From: an uncultured Sphingobacteriaceae bacterium
Lineage (GTDB): Bacteria > Bacteroidota > Bacteroidia > Sphingobacteriales > Sphingobacteriaceae
DNA: 36,596 bases
Reading direction: 5' to 3'
Assembly (NCBI GenBank): GCA_946887045.1
Contig: CAMPKC010000048.1
Coordinates: 1 to 36,596, forward strand
The position numbers and the translations under genes were made by a program. The notes below the pieces were generated by a model. That model was given only the letters and a program-made list of their open reading frames with translations, ran no database searches and was not told the DNA's origin. Below are positions 1 through 9,678 of this stretch, piece by piece (position 1 is the first letter of the stretch; each line of letters begins with the position of its first letter).

Positions 1-471
1 GTATAATTATAAGACAATCAGTCACTTATAAAAATAACAAAAATTCATTGTAGGAGAATTGTTATTTTAATGTCAGTTAGTGATTTTTTTAACATCAATT
101 TTGTAAAGGTTGACACCAATCGCTTCATTCTCAATCTTGATGAAACTAGATACACAGAGGGAAAGATCAGGACATGACTTTTACAGTTTTATATAAAACA
201 TTCACTTATATCTTAGATCATGCATGAAATTTTTCGCATGGGAAATTGTAAACTTCTAAAGGTTTGAAGCCGACCATCAAATATGGAAAGGAGGTGTTTT
301 GGGATTAGGATCAATATAAAGATTGGACCGGAATAAAGGCTCTTATTGATTTATTAATTCGGTCCAAAGAAGTTTGGCGTTGTTGCCTTATACTAGCCGA
401 AAAACTTACCTTATTTCCCTTGCCGTCTGCCTTCTGAACGGCAAGGGAAATCAGGATTATAATTATCTGAT
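1..471. other. Gene-free stretch at left edge
   Basis: No convincing coding region, tRNA or repeat is visible here. The sequence is A+T-rich with short open frames only. Its one clear structure is the hairpin at 413-451, listed separately, which closes the minus-strand operon ending at 472. The rest may be intergenic space before a gene outside the window. Confidence 0.6.
413..451 (-). terminator. Hairpin terminator after the GH27-GH43-GH51-GH51 operon
   Basis: A perfect 14-bp inverted repeat (ATTTCCCTTGCCGT, 11-nt loop, ACGGCAAGGGAAAT) lies 20 nt past the stop codon of the last GH51 gene. Read on the minus strand it is followed, after about 8 nt, by a run of five T. The stem is very strong, but the T-run is short and displaced, so it could act as a terminator or as a 3'-end-protecting hairpin. 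Confidence 0.65.
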
Positions 472-3087
472 TTATTTAACTTTTATTCGAATTACTGTAA
501 AAGAATAAGGCGCCAGCTCAGTATTAAACTTATCAGACACCGTAAAATCTGTTGAGTTTGGTTTTACATCTCTGTCGTCCGGATTACCTTGTAATACGGT
601 TTTTATTGCTTTTGTGCTGGCAATATTGATATCTTTCAGATCTATTGATGAATTAACAGCCACAGGCAGAAGGTTCACCAGCTTCACAACCACATTCTTA
701 TTTTTTGCGTCGCGCACAACTGAATAAGCAATCCGCTTTTTTACTGCTTCCTGATCATTTGAAAGGCTTAGGGATGCTGGCAAATATTCAGTGCCTGCGT
801 TGCTTCCGTATAGCTGCTGCACATAGTAACTTACGGTTGGTTTAATGCTCGTATTGTTGAAATAGATAAGGTCGGGATTCCATTGAGTGTGTCCTTCTTT
901 GGCAAGTAAAGGTGCATAAGATGCCATGCTTACAACATCACTATTCCTTTCCAGAGATGTAAGATATAAAGCCTCAGACAAAGCTGTTTCATGATTCGTT
1001 ACTCCTCTTGGGACACTTGCGGCATATTCCCCCAGATAAACTTTTGGTTTAGAGCGATCATATTTATCGTAATATTCCTGATTGTTAATAAACCAACCCG
1101 GACTCTGATAGTAATGCTCATCTACCATCGGAACCTTTAATTTTGTGGCAATTTCCCATCCCTCTTCATAATCAGTTCCTTCGGCACTAGGGCCAACCGT
1201 CCCGATTACGGTGATTTCTGGATGCTTCTTTTTCATGGCGTTGAAAATCATGGTAAAGCGTTCTTCAAAAATATCGGTTATTAGATCCTCATTGCCGACA
1301 CCTAAATATTTCAGGTTAAATGGCTCTGGATGGCCTGCTTCCGCGCGTTTTTTGCCCCATTTCGTATTTACATCTCCGTTGGCCCATTCTACCAGGTCAA
1401 ATATTTCTTGTATATACTCGTCCATCTCTTCCATAGGTATACCTCCCTGCTGACCTGCGCCACCATCCGATGAATTCTGACAAGGTACTCCCGCTGCTAC
1501 AACAGGTAATGGTACGGCTCCAATATCTTCGCAGAACTGGAAATACTCAAAATAACCCAATCCTGTGGTTTGATGATATCCCCACAAGTTACGTAAAGGT
1601 TTACGACTCTCTAAAGGACCAATGGAATTTTTCCATCGATAGATATTTCCTATTCCATCACCATGAGCTACACAACCACCCGGAAACCTAACAAAGCGTG
1701 GATGTATATCTGCGATTGTCTGGGCCAAATCAGCCCTTAATCCATTTTTTCGGCCTTTATATGTTCTTTGAGGGAATAAGGAAATCATATCCAATGCCAG
1801 GCGGCCCGCAGAGAGCGGCTGCAATTCCAATGAAGCATCATCAGCATCGCCAGCAGCATCAAGAACTGCCTTCACATTTTTCCAGCCTCCGGAAGGCACA
1901 CTTAAGTTTGACTGAGCCAGCACGGCGCCTTTCTTATCTACCAGACGAACAAATAATTTTCCGCCTTTCCCATTCAACGATTTAGCGAACAGAGAAAAAT
2001 TATACTTCTCTCCTTTTTTCACTACTATTCCGTCAAAACCGCTGTTTAGCAATGATGCTCCGGGCACTTTGGTCTCAAGTACCGCATAATGTGCGTTATT
2101 GATATGCACCGGTGAAATACTATCAATGGTAAAACTTGTACTCTCTCCTTTTAGTGACCATGAGTGTGTGCTATTCCAGTTCTTGTCGCGGCCTTTTTTA
2201 TCTCTCAATGAATATTCAAAGTCCCTGTTCTGCACCAACTCTGCATACAAACCTCCATCGGCAGCATAATTGATATCTTCAAAAAATATCCCTAATAATA
2301 CATCACTGATTGGCTTAGCCTTTTGAGGCTCAACTGTAATACTTGCATTTACTGGTTTCAAGTCTTTAAAGCGCTCAGCATCTTGTTTAGCCGACTCATT
2401 ATGAAGGCCGTTTTTATATTGTTTGAGCTGATAGGTTTTAATGAGCTTGTCAACCATCGTCCACGCCACTTTATGTATCTGGCCAGTAACATTGCCGCCC
2501 GGCAAGCTAATGGTTACACTCGGGTTACTGTATTGTGCTGCAGGAATCTCAACAGCTGGAGTATATGATTTAAAATCGGCAGTCGAGACCTTGTAGGCTT
2601 TATTATTCGCATCAAGGTAGGTAATATGGTAGGCGGATTGATTCTTGTCATACCGCAAAACTGGCCGAATCAGATTAGATCCCTTGTTAACTACAGGATA
2701 GCTCTGCCTGCCCCAATCCACCAAATCAATAGACGATGCGTGGGCGAAAACATTATCCTTTTCATTTAAGCTCCAGATACAGTTCCAAACACCATTAGGT
2801 CCCTGCATCAGGTAAGGCGTCAGCATCCGCTTTTCGGCGCCCCAGGTTCCATAATCGCTTCTTACATAACTAAATTCGTTACCTATGGTATACCATTTTT
2901 CTTTATCCCGGCTCCAGGCAATGTGTAAGCCATTTTTATGACTATTTTTGCTCGTACCGTACGAAAACAAATAGACAGAATCGGGTTCGTTAGCGAACTT
3001 TTTAGTGTACGAAAAAGCCGATTTTGCGGTGATTAGCGCCACCAGGCACATTACGAATAATATTTTTTTCATAATAGACTCAAACAT
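472..3087 (-). CDS. GH51 alpha-L-arabinofuranosidase with an N-terminal GH43-like stump
   Basis: Secreted enzyme predicted to release terminal alpha-L-arabinofuranose from arabinan, arabinoxylan or arabinogalactan side chains. A signal peptide (MKKILFVMCLVALITA) begins at Met6, so the likely start is position 3072 rather than 3087. Residues about 27-235 resemble part of a GH43-type beta-propeller (YLFSYGTSKN, HIAWSRDKEKW) but show no Asp/Asp/Glu triad. From about 258 a complete GH51 protein follows: FFEDINYAADGGLYAEL, a CBM4-like beta-sandwich insert (about 310-430), RFPGGC, the acid/base Glu600 in GVGNED, the nucleophile Glu687 in YLGEYAAS, and a C-terminal beta-domain. At 871 aa it is about 200 aa longer than its neighbour. 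It is the last gene of a four-gene operon, 35 nt after the other GH51. The GH51 call is firm; the exact substrate is unknown. Confidence 0.93.
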   Translation of the reverse strand: MFESIMKKILFVMCLVALITAKSAFSYTKKFANEPDSVYLFSYGTSKNSHKNGLHIAWSRDKEKWYTIGNEFSYVRSDYGTWGAEKRMLTPYLMQGPNGVWNCIWSLNEKDNVFAHASSIDLVDWGRQSYPVVNKGSNLIRPVLRYDKNQSAYHITYLDANNKAYKVSTADFKSYTPAVEIPAAQYSNPSVTISLPGGNVTGQIHKVAWTMVDKLIKTYQLKQYKNGLHNESAKQDAERFKDLKPVNASITVEPQKAKPISDVLLGIFFEDINYAADGGLYAELVQNRDFEYSLRDKKGRDKNWNSTHSWSLKGESTSFTIDSISPVHINNAHYAVLETKVPGASLLNSGFDGIVVKKGEKYNFSLFAKSLNGKGGKLFVRLVDKKGAVLAQSNLSVPSGGWKNVKAVLDAAGDADDASLELQPLSAGRLALDMISLFPQRTYKGRKNGLRADLAQTIADIHPRFVRFPGGCVAHGDGIGNIYRWKNSIGPLESRKPLRNLWGYHQTTGLGYFEYFQFCEDIGAVPLPVVAAGVPCQNSSDGGAGQQGGIPMEEMDEYIQEIFDLVEWANGDVNTKWGKKRAEAGHPEPFNLKYLGVGNEDLITDIFEERFTMIFNAMKKKHPEITVIGTVGPSAEGTDYEEGWEIATKLKVPMVDEHYYQSPGWFINNQEYYDKYDRSKPKVYLGEYAASVPRGVTNHETALSEALYLTSLERNSDVVSMASYAPLLAKEGHTQWNPDLIYFNNTSIKPTVSYYVQQLYGSNAGTEYLPASLSLSNDQEAVKKRIAYSVVRDAKNKNVVVKLVNLLPVAVNSSIDLKDINIASTKAIKTVLQGNPDDRDVKPNSTDFTVSDKFNTELAPYSFTVIRIKVK

Positions 3088-3122
3088 TTTTTCTAACCAA
3101 AAAGCTATATTTTACCTGTCCG

Positions 3123-5108
3123 CTATTTATTACGATAAGGCAGGCTAATCACATTCACGGATTTAGGTTTAAGCTCAACAGGTATCCTCTCGCCGGTTTT
3201 CTTTATCGAAGAAGTAACAGGAACAATGAACTGAGGCTTATCAAGGGAATTGTATGCCATTGGGTCTGCAGAACTTAAAGTCTGTAAACTTCCGCCTTTA
3301 ACGGCAGATGCACCTTCCAACTTTATATCGAAGTTTTTGACAAAACTGGAAGTGTTTACTATTTTTAATTTAAGTGTATTGCTTTTCATGTCGATCGTTG
3401 CGCTTGAGTAAACACTATCTTTACCGGTTAATACCTGGTCATTACTTAACACCGGAACTACATGTGTGCCTTTATTTGAAGAAAATAACTTTTGAACATA
3501 ATAATTCGGTGTGCCAACAGCTTTTAAATTATCAAACCAGATAAGATCAGGGCGCCACTGCCATGCTTCCACATGGGCTAATAATGGCGCATAAGAAGCC
3601 ATATGAACCACATCTGCATTTCGCTCTAATCCCGTCATAAAAGAAGCTTCAGCCAAGGCGCTTAACCAGGTGTTTTTCGATTCTGGATTTGTTGCATCTT
3701 TGCCATGGGCAGCATACTCTCCTGCAAAAACCTTAGGCCCTTTACGGTCATAATTATCATATCTGCTTGCATTAGCAAAAAACCATTCGGGACTTTTGTA
3801 ATAATGCTCATCCACCAGATCCGTTTTAAGCGTTTTAAGTTCTTTCCAGGCGTAATCAAAAAGAGCCCCATCTGCTGAAGGACCTGAACCGGATACCAGT
3901 TTTATTTCAGGATGTTTAACACGCAGAACTTTATCAAATTCTTTATAGCGCTCGATATACTGAACATCCCATTGCTCATTTCCAACACCAAGATATTTCA
4001 AATTAAATGATGCCGGATGCCCCATCTCTGCACGCAATTTACCCCATTTGGAAGTAACCGGACCGTTAGCAAATTCAATCAAGTCTAAAGCATCCTGAAT
4101 ATATGGGTCAACATCTTCTGCAACTTCTCCTGTATTATACTGGCAAGCCATTCCACAATTTAAAATTGGAAGAGGTTCTGCTTTCAGATCTTCTGCCAAT
4201 TGAAAATATTCAAAAAAGCCTAAACCATAAGACTGGAAATAATCGGGCGCGTTTCGGGGGGCCTTAAATTCAGTATTCCAACGGTTCACTATCAATTTTC
4301 GATCTTCAACGGGGCCAACTGTTGTTTTCCATTGATAACGGTTTTCAAGATCTCTCCCTTCCACAATACAGCCTCCCGGGAAACGGATAAAACCAGGCTT
4401 TAGATCTGCAAGCATCTGTACTAAATCTGCTCTTAATCCGCCAGGACGATTCTTCCAGGTATCCTGCGGAAAAAGTGAAATCATATCCGCGTCAACAACA
4501 CCCTTTCCTTCGAACAAAATAGCAAGTTTTGCCTTTGGCTCTGTTGAATTAGCTTTGAAAGACAGGGTATATTTTTTCCATTCTTTATTATCAGTTAAAG
4601 CAATAGCTGGGCTCTCTCCTATCTTTTCATTTTTTAAATTCAGTAGTTCTAAACGAAGCTTTATGTCGCTCGTACTTCTCACAAGAATTGAAAAATTATA
4701 TTGCTTATCGTTTTGAACGCCTATGCCCCTGAAGCCTTCGTTTTCTATTCCATAACTTCCTTTTTCGGCATCTATAGTAAATCGTGCAAAACGTGGATTC
4801 GCCGAATTTGATACTGCGTGGTTGTTAATTAAAATTTTTCCGGTGCCGCCTTTTTTTACTTCCTTCCATCCCATCAGGGGAGAAAAAAACTCAAAAGACC
4901 TGTTCTTAATCAGCTCTGCATATATACCACCGTCGGCAGAAAAATTTATATCTTCAAAAAAAACACCCCACATAGTTGGTTGTACTACCGAAACCGGCTT
5001 ATTCACTTGTACCACCAGGTTTTGAGCCTTTTGAGCTGTTGCCGAAAATGTGAAGCTAAGCGCAAGCAATAAGCCCGCGACTGGTTTATAATATACTCTT
5101 TTCATCAA
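3123..5108 (-). CDS. GH51 alpha-L-arabinofuranosidase
   Basis: Secreted exo-acting arabinofuranosidase with a retaining mechanism. A signal peptide (MMKRVYYKPVAGLLLALSF, cleavage near SATAQ) precedes the conserved start of the family (GVFFEDINFSADGGIYAEL). An inserted CBM4-like beta-sandwich follows (about 75-215), then RFPGGC, the acid/base Glu378 in GVGNEQWD, the nucleophile Glu464 in VFAGEYAAHG, and a C-terminal beta-domain. Its 661 aa is a usual length for Bacteroidota GH51 proteins with the insert. It is paralogous to the next gene downstream, and both carry all catalytic motifs, so the pair probably differ in linkage (alpha-1,2/1,3 versus alpha-1,5) or chain preference; that division is inference. 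It lies 27 nt after the tandem GH43 gene in the same operon. Confidence 0.95.
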   Translation of the reverse strand: MMKRVYYKPVAGLLLALSFTFSATAQKAQNLVVQVNKPVSVVQPTMWGVFFEDINFSADGGIYAELIKNRSFEFFSPLMGWKEVKKGGTGKILINNHAVSNSANPRFARFTIDAEKGSYGIENEGFRGIGVQNDKQYNFSILVRSTSDIKLRLELLNLKNEKIGESPAIALTDNKEWKKYTLSFKANSTEPKAKLAILFEGKGVVDADMISLFPQDTWKNRPGGLRADLVQMLADLKPGFIRFPGGCIVEGRDLENRYQWKTTVGPVEDRKLIVNRWNTEFKAPRNAPDYFQSYGLGFFEYFQLAEDLKAEPLPILNCGMACQYNTGEVAEDVDPYIQDALDLIEFANGPVTSKWGKLRAEMGHPASFNLKYLGVGNEQWDVQYIERYKEFDKVLRVKHPEIKLVSGSGPSADGALFDYAWKELKTLKTDLVDEHYYKSPEWFFANASRYDNYDRKGPKVFAGEYAAHGKDATNPESKNTWLSALAEASFMTGLERNADVVHMASYAPLLAHVEAWQWRPDLIWFDNLKAVGTPNYYVQKLFSSNKGTHVVPVLSNDQVLTGKDSVYSSATIDMKSNTLKLKIVNTSSFVKNFDIKLEGASAVKGGSLQTLSSADPMAYNSLDKPQFIVPVTSSIKKTGERIPVELKPKSVNVISLPYRNK

Positions 5109-5135
5109 TTTGTGATTTGATTTATTTTAATACTC

Positions 5136-7358
5136 TTATCTTTTTAACCTTACAGCCTTTATGCCCTGATGAGTTGGTTTCGATTGCTTAATGCTGCCGT
5201 CTTTATTAAACTCCATTTTATCAATGCATACTTCGCGGTTATATCCCGCTGCTTCTCCCATGGTAATTCCTTTGGGATAATTGAAGCGATGATAAACGAT
5301 ATACCATTCATCTTTACCAGGAATCTGAATGGTGGAATGATGACCAGTTCCGTAAATACCGACTTCTTTATCTTTTGCAATCACCATGTTATTTTCCGGT
5401 ATACTTATTTTTCCCATCGGTGAATCTGAAGTGCCGTAACGTACACGATAATTTTCGCTCCGGGTATCGTTTTCAGACCACATAAAATAATAAATACCTT
5501 TTCTGTAAATAACATGAGTTCCTTCGCGGAAAGTGGCATCAGGCTTTAAAACCGTCGTGGTGCCAGGCTTTAACGATACCATATCCTCATTTAGTTCTGC
5601 ACCCGCCATATAGCCATTGCCCCAATACAGATAACTTTTGCCTGTTTTGGGATCGGTAAACACATCGGGATCAATTTCCTGGCCGCGGTTTATGCCTTCT
5701 GGATGTTTATCAATCAGCGGTTTTCCGGAATCAACAAACGGACCCGCAGGGTTATCCGCCACGGCAACTCCGATTTTCTGTGCCGCAGTGAAATAATAAA
5801 AGTATTTGTATTTACCGTCGATTTTCTTTTCTATAATGCAGGGCGCCCAGGCATTCCTCTTTGCCCAGCTTACATCTTTTGAAAGGTCCAGAATCACCCC
5901 CTCATCCTTCCAGTTCACCAGATCCGGTGATGAAAAGGCTTTGAAATAGGTGCCCCCCCAATTATTAAATCCGTCGCTTGTAGGATAGATATAAAACTTT
6001 CCTGTCTTTTCAGAATACAAGATATCCGGGTCGGCATAATAACCTTCCAAAACCGGGTTTCGGTATTCTTTGGCGATCAATTCGTAGCTTTCCGGTTTCT
6101 TTCCTTCTACTTCAACAATATACCTCACAGGGCCTGATGCGAAATTCGCAGCAGATTGTGGAGTGATCTTTATCCCCGGAAACACCGAAAACTCAGGCTT
6201 AAACTGTTTTAAATTTGTGCCAGACTTAACAGGCAAATAAAACTTGCGTGCCGCAGTATCTAATGAAACGTTTATTGACTTCAGGCCTTTGGCCTTAACA
6301 GACAGTATCACATCATTTGCAGGCATCCATTTGCTTACAAGCGCTGCTGCTTCCTTCGCCGTAATCGGCATTACCGTTCCGTGGCGGGGATGGAAATTCA
6401 TGCTTACCTCATTATCAATAACCTTAAAAGTTTTAAGATCTGTGCTTTTAGTAAACTGATATTTGCCATGCATATACACATCATACATGAGGATATAACC
6501 TTCTCCGTTGTTCAGCTTAAACACGCCGGCACCTTCAACCGGATCTTTTGTTTGCTGAACATAATCCGACTCCAGCTTATAGTCCCCGGTTAATGTGTTT
6601 GATACCGCAATTTTTATCCCCGGCTTGCCTCCTTCAGTTTTATGGAACAAGTAATATTTTCCGTCCTTATAAACAATGTCGCCATCGATGCAAGCGCCCT
6701 TATCTTCGGGGAAATATAGTTGCTTTGGTTCAGTTTCGAGGTTGGTGAAATCTGAATTGGCATAAGCGTAATAAATTTTGTCGGGATCTTTACCATGCTG
6801 CAAGGAAAAATACACCATATATTTCCCTGCTTTGGCATCATAAATAGTTTGCGGAGCCCAAACACGTTTCAGGTTTTCGTTGCCCGGATATTTATTCTGA
6901 ATATTGACAACGCTGGATGTCCAGTTTATCAGGTCTGTAGATTTCATCAGCACCATGGCCCTGTTTGAATCCCATCCCTTGGCGGCTACCATGTCCGTAG
7001 CTACCATATAAAAGGTTTTTCCATCAGCGCCACGCAAAATATGAGGATCCCGTACTCCTCCCGATGAGCTTATTTGAGCAGAACTTATAACAGGCTGATT
7101 GTTGTTCAGAGCCCTGAAATTATACCCGTCATTGCTGATCGCAAAGCGGATAGCTTCTGCATCTTTTCCATTGCCGGTGAAGTATGTAAAAAGATAGGCG
7201 CTATAGTTTTCGGTCGAGAATTTTTTATCTGTTTTATTAGATGCTTCTGTTGAGATCTGTTGCCCCCTCGCGGGCGCAAAAACACTCAGCACAAAGCATA
7301 AGCAAACCCATCTGCTTACATTAACTTTTTTAATGGATGTTTTTAAATTGCAATACAT
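5136..7358 (-). CDS. Tandem GH43-GH43 glycoside hydrolase (arabinanase/arabinofuranosidase/xylosidase type)
   Basis: Secreted protein with an N-terminal hydrophobic leader (about 15-33). It holds two five-bladed GH43 propellers joined by a small beta-rich linker domain (about 345-430). Both propellers keep the inverting catalytic triad. N-terminal module: Asp104 (RDPHIL), Asp225 (IDGDIV), Glu275 (VEGAGVF). C-terminal module: Asp443 (YYADPDI), Asp563 (EIDPDVF), Glu612 (REGTHVI). GH43 enzymes remove or cut alpha-L-arabinofuranosyl, beta-xylosyl or galactosyl units; the subfamily cannot be fixed by eye. The N-terminal module resembles the catalytically stripped stump on the GH51 protein two genes downstream. 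It is the second gene of the operon, 16 nt after GH27 and 27 nt before GH51. Confidence 0.9.
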   Translation of the reverse strand: MYCNLKTSIKKVNVSRWVCLCFVLSVFAPARGQQISTEASNKTDKKFSTENYSAYLFTYFTGNGKDAEAIRFAISNDGYNFRALNNNQPVISSAQISSSGGVRDPHILRGADGKTFYMVATDMVAAKGWDSNRAMVLMKSTDLINWTSSVVNIQNKYPGNENLKRVWAPQTIYDAKAGKYMVYFSLQHGKDPDKIYYAYANSDFTNLETEPKQLYFPEDKGACIDGDIVYKDGKYYLFHKTEGGKPGIKIAVSNTLTGDYKLESDYVQQTKDPVEGAGVFKLNNGEGYILMYDVYMHGKYQFTKSTDLKTFKVIDNEVSMNFHPRHGTVMPITAKEAAALVSKWMPANDVILSVKAKGLKSINVSLDTAARKFYLPVKSGTNLKQFKPEFSVFPGIKITPQSAANFASGPVRYIVEVEGKKPESYELIAKEYRNPVLEGYYADPDILYSEKTGKFYIYPTSDGFNNWGGTYFKAFSSPDLVNWKDEGVILDLSKDVSWAKRNAWAPCIIEKKIDGKYKYFYYFTAAQKIGVAVADNPAGPFVDSGKPLIDKHPEGINRGQEIDPDVFTDPKTGKSYLYWGNGYMAGAELNEDMVSLKPGTTTVLKPDATFREGTHVIYRKGIYYFMWSENDTRSENYRVRYGTSDSPMGKISIPENNMVIAKDKEVGIYGTGHHSTIQIPGKDEWYIVYHRFNYPKGITMGEAAGYNREVCIDKMEFNKDGSIKQSKPTHQGIKAVRLKR

Positions 7359-7374
7359 ATAATTTTCAAATTAT

Positions 7375-9240
7375 CTACTTTGATACTTTAGTAATTCTGT
7401 ACAGGCCAGCTCCATGCCTGTTGATTTCAGGAGCAAACTCTCCGGAAAATTTGCCGAGCACTTTTCCTGACCATAGATCGGTAATCGAACAGTCACCTTT
7501 AAATCCAAGTTCTTTCAGGCTTACCGGAATCTTTGTGCTCGAAGGAGGAATAGGACCCGAAGGATTTTGAGTAAAAACTAAAAACTTTACCGAAGCACCC
7601 ACATTTTGAATTACACACGCTTCGTCTAACCCCACAAGGGCCTTAAAGCGAGTATAACCTTCCGGGATGTCAAATTCTATCATCGAATTGGAATGAGTAC
7701 CAATGCCGTCTTCATACCTAACTTTATTTATCATTAAATCATTTTCCGAAACACTTTTGCCAACTCGCGGCTTCCCCCAGCCCGATGTTGCCTTTTTCCA
7801 CTTTAAAGTGCTAAGCTTAAGAGAATCGGTTTCATTATACAGGGTTGGCATGATCCAGTCTGCATGATCCCAATCTGTATTGTCACCTCCATCATTTACC
7901 ACCAAATACAGTTTTTTTGCGCCGCTGATGTCAATATCAACTGGCTTACTATGTGCAGGTGTTTCCCTGGTTATTAATCCGCTGTTCCAGGCAGCTCTTT
8001 CTTCAATGGCTTCCTGCTGATCCATCGTATTAAAGACCGCCAGGTATTTAGCACCGGTAGCTGGTTCATCGGCAATCCAGGCTGCTTTATCTGCATCCGT
8101 AAAAAGAGGCTTATTGTTGGTGCTTTCGTTCAAAACTTTCAGCACATTTTTGTTCGTCAGCAAAGAGAGAGTGAAAGGATCGTTATCCGGAAGGTTACCT
8201 CCAAACATTAAGGGAGATTTAAAAATACTCCATAGAGTCATTAAAGTATATTGCTCATCCCGGGTAAAGGCGGTCATACGAGGATTGCCTCTTTCTGCGC
8301 GGATGCCGATACGGCCCAGCGGAAGCATATCGCCATCGGGATATGCACCATAGGCACGCCACTTATTCCAGCGTTCAAATACTGTAAAATGTTCTTTCAG
8401 TTGTTGCCAGCTATCCCAAAAATCGCCAACTGTCCGCCACATGTTAGCATTTTTTTGTACATGATCCGCATGAGCTATAGGTGTTTCTCCCGGAGACGTG
8501 CTTAACAAAATTTTGCGACCAGTGCGATCAATGGCCTTTCTAATCATATCAATCTCTCCCTCAAAATAGATGGGAGAAGAGAGATCATCGACTTTAACGA
8601 AATCAAGCCCCCAGGATGCATAAAGTTCAAACAGAGAATTATAGTATTCCTGTGCACCAACCTTTCCGGGAACAATGGTATACATATCTCGTAACCAACG
8701 GCATTGATCTTTTTCAGAATAAATATCTCTGGCAGTTACGTTGGTTCCTTTTATTGGTAAATTCTGTTTGACCGCGATTACCGGAATTCCACGCATGATA
8801 TGAATGCCAAACTTTAACCCCTTGGCATGAAGATAATCAGCCAGCGGTTTAAAACCTTTGCCGCCTGCAGCAGAGGGAAATCGGTTTATTGCGGGCAAAA
8901 ATCTTCCGTATTCATCCAGGACGTAATCAGGATCTTTTTCATTATATCCGTGTGCTTTATCGTTTCCGACATACCAGCGAATATCCACTACTACATAATT
9001 CCATCCATAAGGCTTCAAATATTTAGCCATATAGTCGGCATTTGCTTTTACCTCAGCTTCCGTTACAGTCGGGCCAAAACAATCCCAGCTGTTCCAACCC
9101 ATAGGAGGAGTTGCGGCCCAGCTATGAAAGTCACTCTTGGTTTGGGCCTTAAGTGCAAAGCTGTTAATAACAAAGAATGCGAAGGGAAGAAACGTTTTAT
9201 ATCTGATCATCTGTGTAATTTGACGGACTACTAACTGCAT
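7375..9240 (-). CDS. GH27 family alpha-galactosidase / beta-L-arabinopyranosidase-like enzyme with NPCBM-like domain
   Basis: Secreted retaining exo-glycosidase. A signal peptide is best read from Met11 (MIRYKTFLPFAFFVINSFA), which puts the start at 9210. The GH27 barrel begins at about 41 with ATPPMGWNSWDCF. The nucleophile is Asp218 (FVKVDD) and the acid/base is Asp273 (RTVGDFWDSW), by comparison with human alpha-galactosidase A. The paired Asp-Asp at the end of the first barrel strand (IDDCW in classical alpha-galactosidases) is Asp86-Ile87 here (VVDIRW), so one sugar-contacting Asp is missing. An NPCBM-like segment (about 490-560) has the typical YEDGIGTHSNS. It is the first gene of the operon. 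Neighbouring arabinosidases suggest a beta-L-arabinopyranose substrate, which is alpha-D-galactose without C6; this is inference. Confidence 0.88.
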   Translation of the reverse strand: MQLVVRQITQMIRYKTFLPFAFFVINSFALKAQTKSDFHSWAATPPMGWNSWDCFGPTVTEAEVKANADYMAKYLKPYGWNYVVVDIRWYVGNDKAHGYNEKDPDYVLDEYGRFLPAINRFPSAAGGKGFKPLADYLHAKGLKFGIHIMRGIPVIAVKQNLPIKGTNVTARDIYSEKDQCRWLRDMYTIVPGKVGAQEYYNSLFELYASWGLDFVKVDDLSSPIYFEGEIDMIRKAIDRTGRKILLSTSPGETPIAHADHVQKNANMWRTVGDFWDSWQQLKEHFTVFERWNKWRAYGAYPDGDMLPLGRIGIRAERGNPRMTAFTRDEQYTLMTLWSIFKSPLMFGGNLPDNDPFTLSLLTNKNVLKVLNESTNNKPLFTDADKAAWIADEPATGAKYLAVFNTMDQQEAIEERAAWNSGLITRETPAHSKPVDIDISGAKKLYLVVNDGGDNTDWDHADWIMPTLYNETDSLKLSTLKWKKATSGWGKPRVGKSVSENDLMINKVRYEDGIGTHSNSMIEFDIPEGYTRFKALVGLDEACVIQNVGASVKFLVFTQNPSGPIPPSSTKIPVSLKELGFKGDCSITDLWSGKVLGKFSGEFAPEINRHGAGLYRITKVSK

Positions 9241-9356
9241 TTAAAATTAATACGGTTTATTTAATATAGTTACAATCGGGTTTCATGTGTATAATGTTAT
9301 TGCCATTACTATATAAAGAAGGCTGATGAATAATCGAATTATACTAACAGAAAATC

Positions 9357-9378
9357 GGTTTATTAACTGTCAAACATA
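9357..9378 (-). promoter_or_regulatory. Putative promoter/operator of the GH27 operon, shared with the symporter operon
   Basis: On the minus strand this reads TATGTTTG, 4 nt, TTAATAAACC. TATGTTTG fits the Bacteroidota -7 consensus TAnnTTTG. No good TTTG is present at -33, which suits an activator-dependent promoter. The same two blocks, separated by 3 nt instead of 4, occur upstream of the MFS symporter at 17001-17021. The identity is read directly from the sequence; promoter function is inference. Confidence 0.45.
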
Positions 9379-9646
9379 CAATTAATAATATAAATTTTCA
9401 TATTTTGTTAAAATTCTTTAGAAATACCTGATCGATAAAAAATGGGCACCGCTTATAAAGTGATAACGTTATATACCGGAGGGATTATTGTCAAACAATT
9501 TCGGGGGTTGAGTCTGAGGATAAACCATATTTGGCTTTATTCAATCAATATTTAGCCTTGCTGCTGTGCTAAGGTAACATCTAATTATGCTAAAATTCGA
9601 CGAGGTTAAATGAAGAGCCTTATCACGAAACATATAACATTAAAAA

Positions 9647-9678
9647 TTTGTCTGCTCCTCAGAATACTTTTAGATTTG
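9647..9678 (+). promoter_or_regulatory. Bacteroidota-type promoter for GH2
   Basis: TTTG at 9647-9650 and TAGATTTG at 9671-9678 are 20 nt apart, a full match to the Bacteroidota primary sigma factor pattern (TTTG, about 19-20 nt, TAnnTTTG). The -7 box ends 35 nt before the GH2 start codon. This is the clearest promoter in the window. Confidence 0.6.
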
